Assembly (NCBI GenBank): GCA_905182525.1
Contig: CAJJBV010000003.1
Location: 1-64,000 of the forward strand
DNA: 64,000 nt
From: Cryomorphaceae bacterium
GTDB taxonomy: Bacteria; Bacteroidota; Bacteroidia; Flavobacteriales_D; Parvicellaceae
Reading direction: 5' to 3'
The notes beneath the pieces are model-generated. The model did not search any database and was not told the DNA's origin. It was given only the letters and a program-made list of their open reading frames with translations. A program made the position numbers and the translations under genes. The number at the start of each line of letters is the position of its first letter. Positions within the stretch are counted from its first letter, which is position 1. Shown in pieces: positions 61,001 to 64,000 of the stretch.

Positions 61001-62391
61001 ATAGCTTTACCCTCAATTAATTTAGGTTGAAATGCTTGAATTCCCAATCTGTGCAAGGTGGGTGCTCTGTTCAATAAGACCGGATGACCTTTTAATACAT
61101 TTTCGAGGATATCCCATACAACTGGTTCTTTTTTATCAACTATTTTCTTTGCAGATTTAACAGTTTTAACGATTCCTCTTTCAATCATTTTTCTAATAAT
61201 GAAAGGCTTGAATAACTCTGCAGCCATACCCTTAGGAAGTCCACATTCATGTAATTTCAAAGTTGGTCCTACTACAATTACGGATCTTGCAGAATAATCA
61301 ACTCTTTTACCAAGAAGATTTTGTCTAAATCGACCTTGTTTTCCCTTTAAACTATCTGAAAGAGATTTTAATGGCCTATTTTTATCTGTTTTTACAGCAC
61401 TTGATTTTCTTGAATTATCAAAAAGTGAATCTACAGATTCTTGAAGCATTCTTTTTTCATTTCTTAAAATTACTTCCGGAGCCTTGATTTCTATCAATCT
61501 CTTTAATCGGTTATTTCTGATTATAACTCTTCTGTATAAATCATTTAGATCTGACGTTGCAAATCTACCACCATCTAAAGGAACTAAAGGTCTTAAGTCT
61601 GGTGGAATAACAGGGACAACTTTTACAATCATCCATTCAGGTCTGTTTTCAATTCTACTATTTGCATCTCGAAAAGACTCTATAACTTGCAATCTTTTTA
61701 GTGCTTCATTTTTACGCTGTTGAGAAGTTTCATTATTAGCCTGATGTCTTAACTCGTAGGACTTGGCATCTAAATCTTCTCTTCCTAACAAATCATGTAA
61801 TGCTTCAGCACCCATTTTTGCAATGAATTTATTTGGATCTGAATCTTCTAAATATTGGTTTTCTTTAGGAAGAGCTTCAAGGATATCTAAATATTCTTCT
61901 TCAGTAAGGAAATCTAATTTCTTAAGGGGTTCACTTTCAGAATTAAGGGTTTCACCAGCTTGGATAACAACATATCTTTCATAATAAATAATCTGATCCA
62001 ATTTTTTTGTTGGAAGACCAAGTAAATAACCTATTTTATTAGGAAGAGATCTGAAATACCAAATGTGAGCAACTGGAACAACTAAAGCAATGTGTCCCAT
62101 TCTTTCTCTTCTAACCTTTTTCTCAGTAACCTCAACACCACATCTGTCACAAACAATACCTTTGTAACGGATTCTTTTATACTTACCACAATGACACTCA
62201 TAATCCTTAACTGGTCCAAAAATTCTTTCACAAAACAAACCATCTCTCTCCGGTTTATATGTCCTGTAATTAATGGTTTCAGGCTTTAAAACCTCTCCAT
62301 GAGATCTTTCTAATATAGACTCTGGTGAAGCTAAGCTGATTGTAATTTTAGTAAAATCACTGTTGAATTTTTTATCTTTTCTAAAAGCCAT
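58081..62391 (-). CDS. rpoC: DNA-directed RNA polymerase subunit beta'
   Basis: The 1,436-aa protein is full length. It has the N-terminal zinc site (CHCGKYKR...CDRCGVEVT), the catalytic [15 protein letters not shown], the bridge-helix and trigger-loop region ([22 protein letters not shown]), and the second zinc site [11 protein letters not shown]. It is 25 bases downstream of rpoB and co-transcribed. Confidence 0.98.
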   Translation of the reverse strand: MAFRKDKKFNSDFTKITISLASPESILERSHGEVLKPETINYRTYKPERDGLFCERIFGPVKDYECHCGKYKRIRYKGIVCDRCGVEVTEKKVRRERMGHIALVVPVAHIWYFRSLPNKIGYLLGLPTKKLDQIIYYERYVVIQAGETLNSESEPLKKLDFLTEEEYLDILEALPKENQYLEDSDPNKFIAKMGAEALHDLLGREDLDAKSYELRHQANNETSQQRKNEALKRLQVIESFRDANSRIENRPEWMIVKVVPVIPPDLRPLVPLDGGRFATSDLNDLYRRVIIRNNRLKRLIEIKAPEVILRNEKRMLQESVDSLFDNSRKSSAVKTDKNRPLKSLSDSLKGKQGRFRQNLLGKRVDYSARSVIVVGPTLKLHECGLPKGMAAELFKPFIIRKMIERGIVKTVKSAKKIVDKKEPVVWDILENVLKGHPVLLNRAPTLHRLGIQAFQPKLIEGKAIQLHPLVCTAFNADFDGDQMAVHVPLGNAAILEAQLLILASHNILNPANGAPITVPSQDMVLGLYYITKIRTSTDDHVVKGEGMTFYSPEEVKIAYNEKKLDLHAPIKVKINNYRNGEDVLEIIETTTGRVIFNELVPREAGYINELLTKKALRDIITRIIKISGVPNTAKFLDDIKDLGYQMSFKGGLSFILSDVVVPKEKDILIEKARKEVDEVKMNYNMGLITNNERYNQIIDIWTHTNSRLTNTLMEKLKADQQGFNSIYMMMDSGARGSKEQIRQLSGMRGLMAKPQKSGASGGQDIIENPILSNFKEGLSILEYFISTHGARKGLADTALKTADAGYLTRRLVDVAQDVVINHPDCGTLRGLTISALKKSDEIVENLYDRILGRVALFDIVHPTSLEIIVSEGEEINEDLANEIEDAGIDEVEIRSVLTCELTRGVCVKCYGRNLARGKIVQKGEAVGVIAAQSIGEPGTQLTLRTFHVGGTASNIADQASISAKTDGVIDIEELRTIERISDDGEIENIVIGRAGELKITDKSKNISMTANIPYGSKILVADKDKLKKGDVICKWDPYNAVIISEFDGSLKFNNLSEGVTYREEVDEQTGFTEIVIKENRDKKMIPTISVLDKTGNELKSYNLPVDAHIIVKDGDKIKSGNIMVKIPRKSGKSGDITGGLPRVTEMFEARNPSNPAVVSEIDGVASYGRIKRGNREVVIEARTGEIKKYLIPLSRHILVQENDFVKAGQTLSDGAITPKDILSIKGPTAVQEYIVNEIQEVYRLQGVKINDKHFEVIVRQMMKKVQINEAGDTKFLENTAVNKWEFMLENDKIFGKKVISDAGESKELKAGQIVSVRRLRDENSALKRNDLKLVDSRDALTATAEPLLQGITKASLHTDSFISAASFQETTKVLNQAAVSGKVDHMLGLKENVIVGHRIPAGTGMKKFRDLLVGSVDDLNRMTNKEEKIVEDKIEG

Positions 62392-62416
62392 TTTTTTTAT
62401 TTATATATTATGAGTA

Positions 62417-64000
62417 TTAATCTAAATCTATATTTAATCCTAAACCTTGTAATTCATTAAGCAATACGTTAAATGATTCAGGAATTCCAGGTTTAGGTAA
62501 GTTTTTACCTTTTACAATATTTTCATAGGCTTTTGCTCTACCTTGAACATCATCTGACTTAACGGTTAATATTTCCTGTAGAACATTTGAAGCACCATAA
62601 GCCTCTAAAGCCCAAACTTCCATTTCACCAAATCTTTGACCTCCAAACTGAGCTTTTCCTCCAAGTGGCTGCTGAGTAATTAATGAATAAGGTCCTATAG
62701 ATCTTGCATGCATTTTATCATCTACCATATGGCTTAATTTAAGCATGTAAATTATTCCCACAGTAGCTGGCTGATCAAATCTATCTCCGGTTCCACCATC
62801 ATAAAGATAAGTTTTGCCGTTTCTAGGAATACCAGCTTCATCTGAATACTTATCGATATCAGCTAGTGAAGCGCCATCAAAAATTGGAGTTGAAAATTTA
62901 AGATCTAGTTTTTGTCCTGCCCAAGCTAATACAGTTTCATAAATCTGACCTAGATTCATCCTGGAAGGTACACCTAAAGGGTTAAGTACTATATCAACTG
63001 GTGTTCCATCTTCAAGGAATGGCATATCTTCTTCTCTTACTATTCGAGCAACAATCCCTTTGTTACCGTGTCGCCCTGCCATTTTATCACCTACTTTTAA
63101 TTTTCTTTTTTTAGCTAAGTAAACTTTAGCCATTTGAATAATTCCGTTAGGTAATTCGTCTCCAACTACAATTTGAAACTTTTTACGTTTATAATCACCA
63201 ATAAGCTCAGTTGCCTTTAGATTATAATTATGTAAAGTCGTATCAACTAAGTAGTTTATTTCTTCATCTTTAGTCCAGTTTTTAGAATTAATGTGAATAA
63301 AATCTATTGATTTTAAAGTTTTCTCTGTAAACTTCACACCTTTCTTAATCACTTGTTCTTTGAAAACGTTTATTACTCCTTCGGATTTTTTAGTTCCTAA
63401 AATAGATAGTAACTTTTCTATTAACGAAGACTTAAGCTCAGCTTGTTTCATGACTTCTTCAGCATCCAATTGCTCAACAATAGGCTTGTCAGCTGCTTTT
63501 GATTTACGATCTTTTATTGCTTTAGAAAATAATTTTTTGTCAATTACAACTCCAGTTACAGAAGGTGAAACTTTTAATGATGCATCTTTAACATCTCCAG
63601 CCTTGTCGCCAAAAATTGCTCTAAGCAACTTCTCTTCTGGAGTAGGATCACTTTCTCCTTTAGGGGTTATTTTACCAATTAAAATGTCTCCCTCTTTAAC
63701 TTCAGCTCCAACCCTTATAATTCCATTTTCATCTAAGTCTTTAGTAGCTTCTTCACTAACATTTGGAATATCAGATGTAAGTTCCTCTAAACCTCTTTTA
63801 GTATCTCTTACATCTAAACTGTACTCGTCAACATGAACACTAGTAAAAATATCATCTTTAACAACTTTTTCAGAAATAACTATTGCATCTTCAAAATTAT
63901 AACCTTTCCAAGGCATGAATGCCACTTTTAAGTTTTGACCTAGAGCTAATTCACCATTATCGGTACCATAACCTTCTACAAGAACTTGACCTTTTTTAAC
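62417..64000 (-). CDS. rpoB: DNA-directed RNA polymerase subunit beta, C-terminal part (5' end outside window)
   Basis: The last 527 residues are visible and open to the window edge ([21 protein letters not shown] at the edge). It has [50 protein letters not shown], and the end [24 protein letters not shown] with [16 protein letters not shown]. This is the standard C-terminal half of RpoB with the beta-flap and clamp. Confidence 0.98.
   Translation of the reverse strand, partial: VKKGQVLVEGYGTDNGELALGQNLKVAFMPWKGYNFEDAIVISEKVVKDDIFTSVHVDEYSLDVRDTKRGLEELTSDIPNVSEEATKDLDENGIIRVGAEVKEGDILIGKITPKGESDPTPEEKLLRAIFGDKAGDVKDASLKVSPSVTGVVIDKKLFSKAIKDRKSKAADKPIVEQLDAEEVMKQAELKSSLIEKLLSILGTKKSEGVINVFKEQVIKKGVKFTEKTLKSIDFIHINSKNWTKDEEINYLVDTTLHNYNLKATELIGDYKRKKFQIVVGDELPNGIIQMAKVYLAKKRKLKVGDKMAGRHGNKGIVARIVREEDMPFLEDGTPVDIVLNPLGVPSRMNLGQIYETVLAWAGQKLDLKFSTPIFDGASLADIDKYSDEAGIPRNGKTYLYDGGTGDRFDQPATVGIIYMLKLSHMVDDKMHARSIGPYSLITQQPLGGKAQFGGQRFGEMEVWALEAYGASNVLQEILTVKSDDVQGRAKAYENIVKGKNLPKPGIPESFNVLLNELQGLGLNIDLD

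Overview
The window is low-GC DNA (roughly one third G+C) from a Bacteroidota bacterium, most likely a gliding, flavobacteria-like member. The evidence is an intact type IX secretion / gliding motor cluster (porP-gldK-gldL-gldM-gldN), gldA, proteins with T9SS C-terminal sorting domains, PorP/SprF-family barrels, a Porin_10-like porin, DUF3467 after rpoC, and the Bacteroidota-type cluster miaB-(sigma54 activator)-lptE-TPR-secG-groES-groEL. I do not assign a genus.

Layout. 1-5.3 kb, minus strand: the 5' part of an LTA-synthase-like membrane phosphotransferase, a frameshifted T9SS-exported beta-helix protein, a small membrane protein, then mazG-like, dtd and rsgA, tightly packed. 5.4-7.7 kb, plus: gldA and metK. 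7.7-9.8 kb, minus: der and era. 9.9 kb, plus: an initiator tRNA-Met with a strong terminator. 10-31.8 kb, minus: a 19.2-kb reading region for a SprB-sized surface adhesin (about 6,400 aa if restored), followed directly by a PorP/SprF-like barrel that carries a periplasmic linker, repeats and a SPOR domain. This is the most unusual part of the window. 32-35.5 kb, plus: a degenerate GH43-like protein, an aldehyde dehydrogenase and a small MORN-like lipoprotein. 35.5-47.5 kb, minus: topA, an arginase-fold pseudoenzyme, porP, gldK, gldL, gldM, gldN and an ABC-F ATPase. 47.6-54 kb, plus: miaB to groEL. 54-64 kb, minus: rpoB (partial), rpoC, DUF3467, a porin and acs.

How the parts fit. PorP/GldKLMN form the T9SS trans-envelope motor and outer-membrane ring. 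GldA is part of the gliding ABC transporter. The giant adhesin ends in a gliding-type (type B) sorting domain, and the SprF-like gene next to it is the expected partner for its export, which mirrors sprB-sprF of Flavobacterium johnsoniae. The adhesin mixes LRR, PKD, LamG, a SUEL-type lectin, two C-type lectins, FG-GAP arrays, SprB repeats and a 49-residue Cys-rich repeat, so glycan or surface adhesion is the likely job.

Caution. The adhesin is broken by more than 20 frameshifts and at least one stop codon. gldK, the SprF-like gene, the beta-helix gene and the MORN gene each carry one or two. The other genes are intact. Many breaks are single-base indels in or near short homopolymers, so sequencing or polishing error is the simplest explanation, but their uneven distribution deserves a check.
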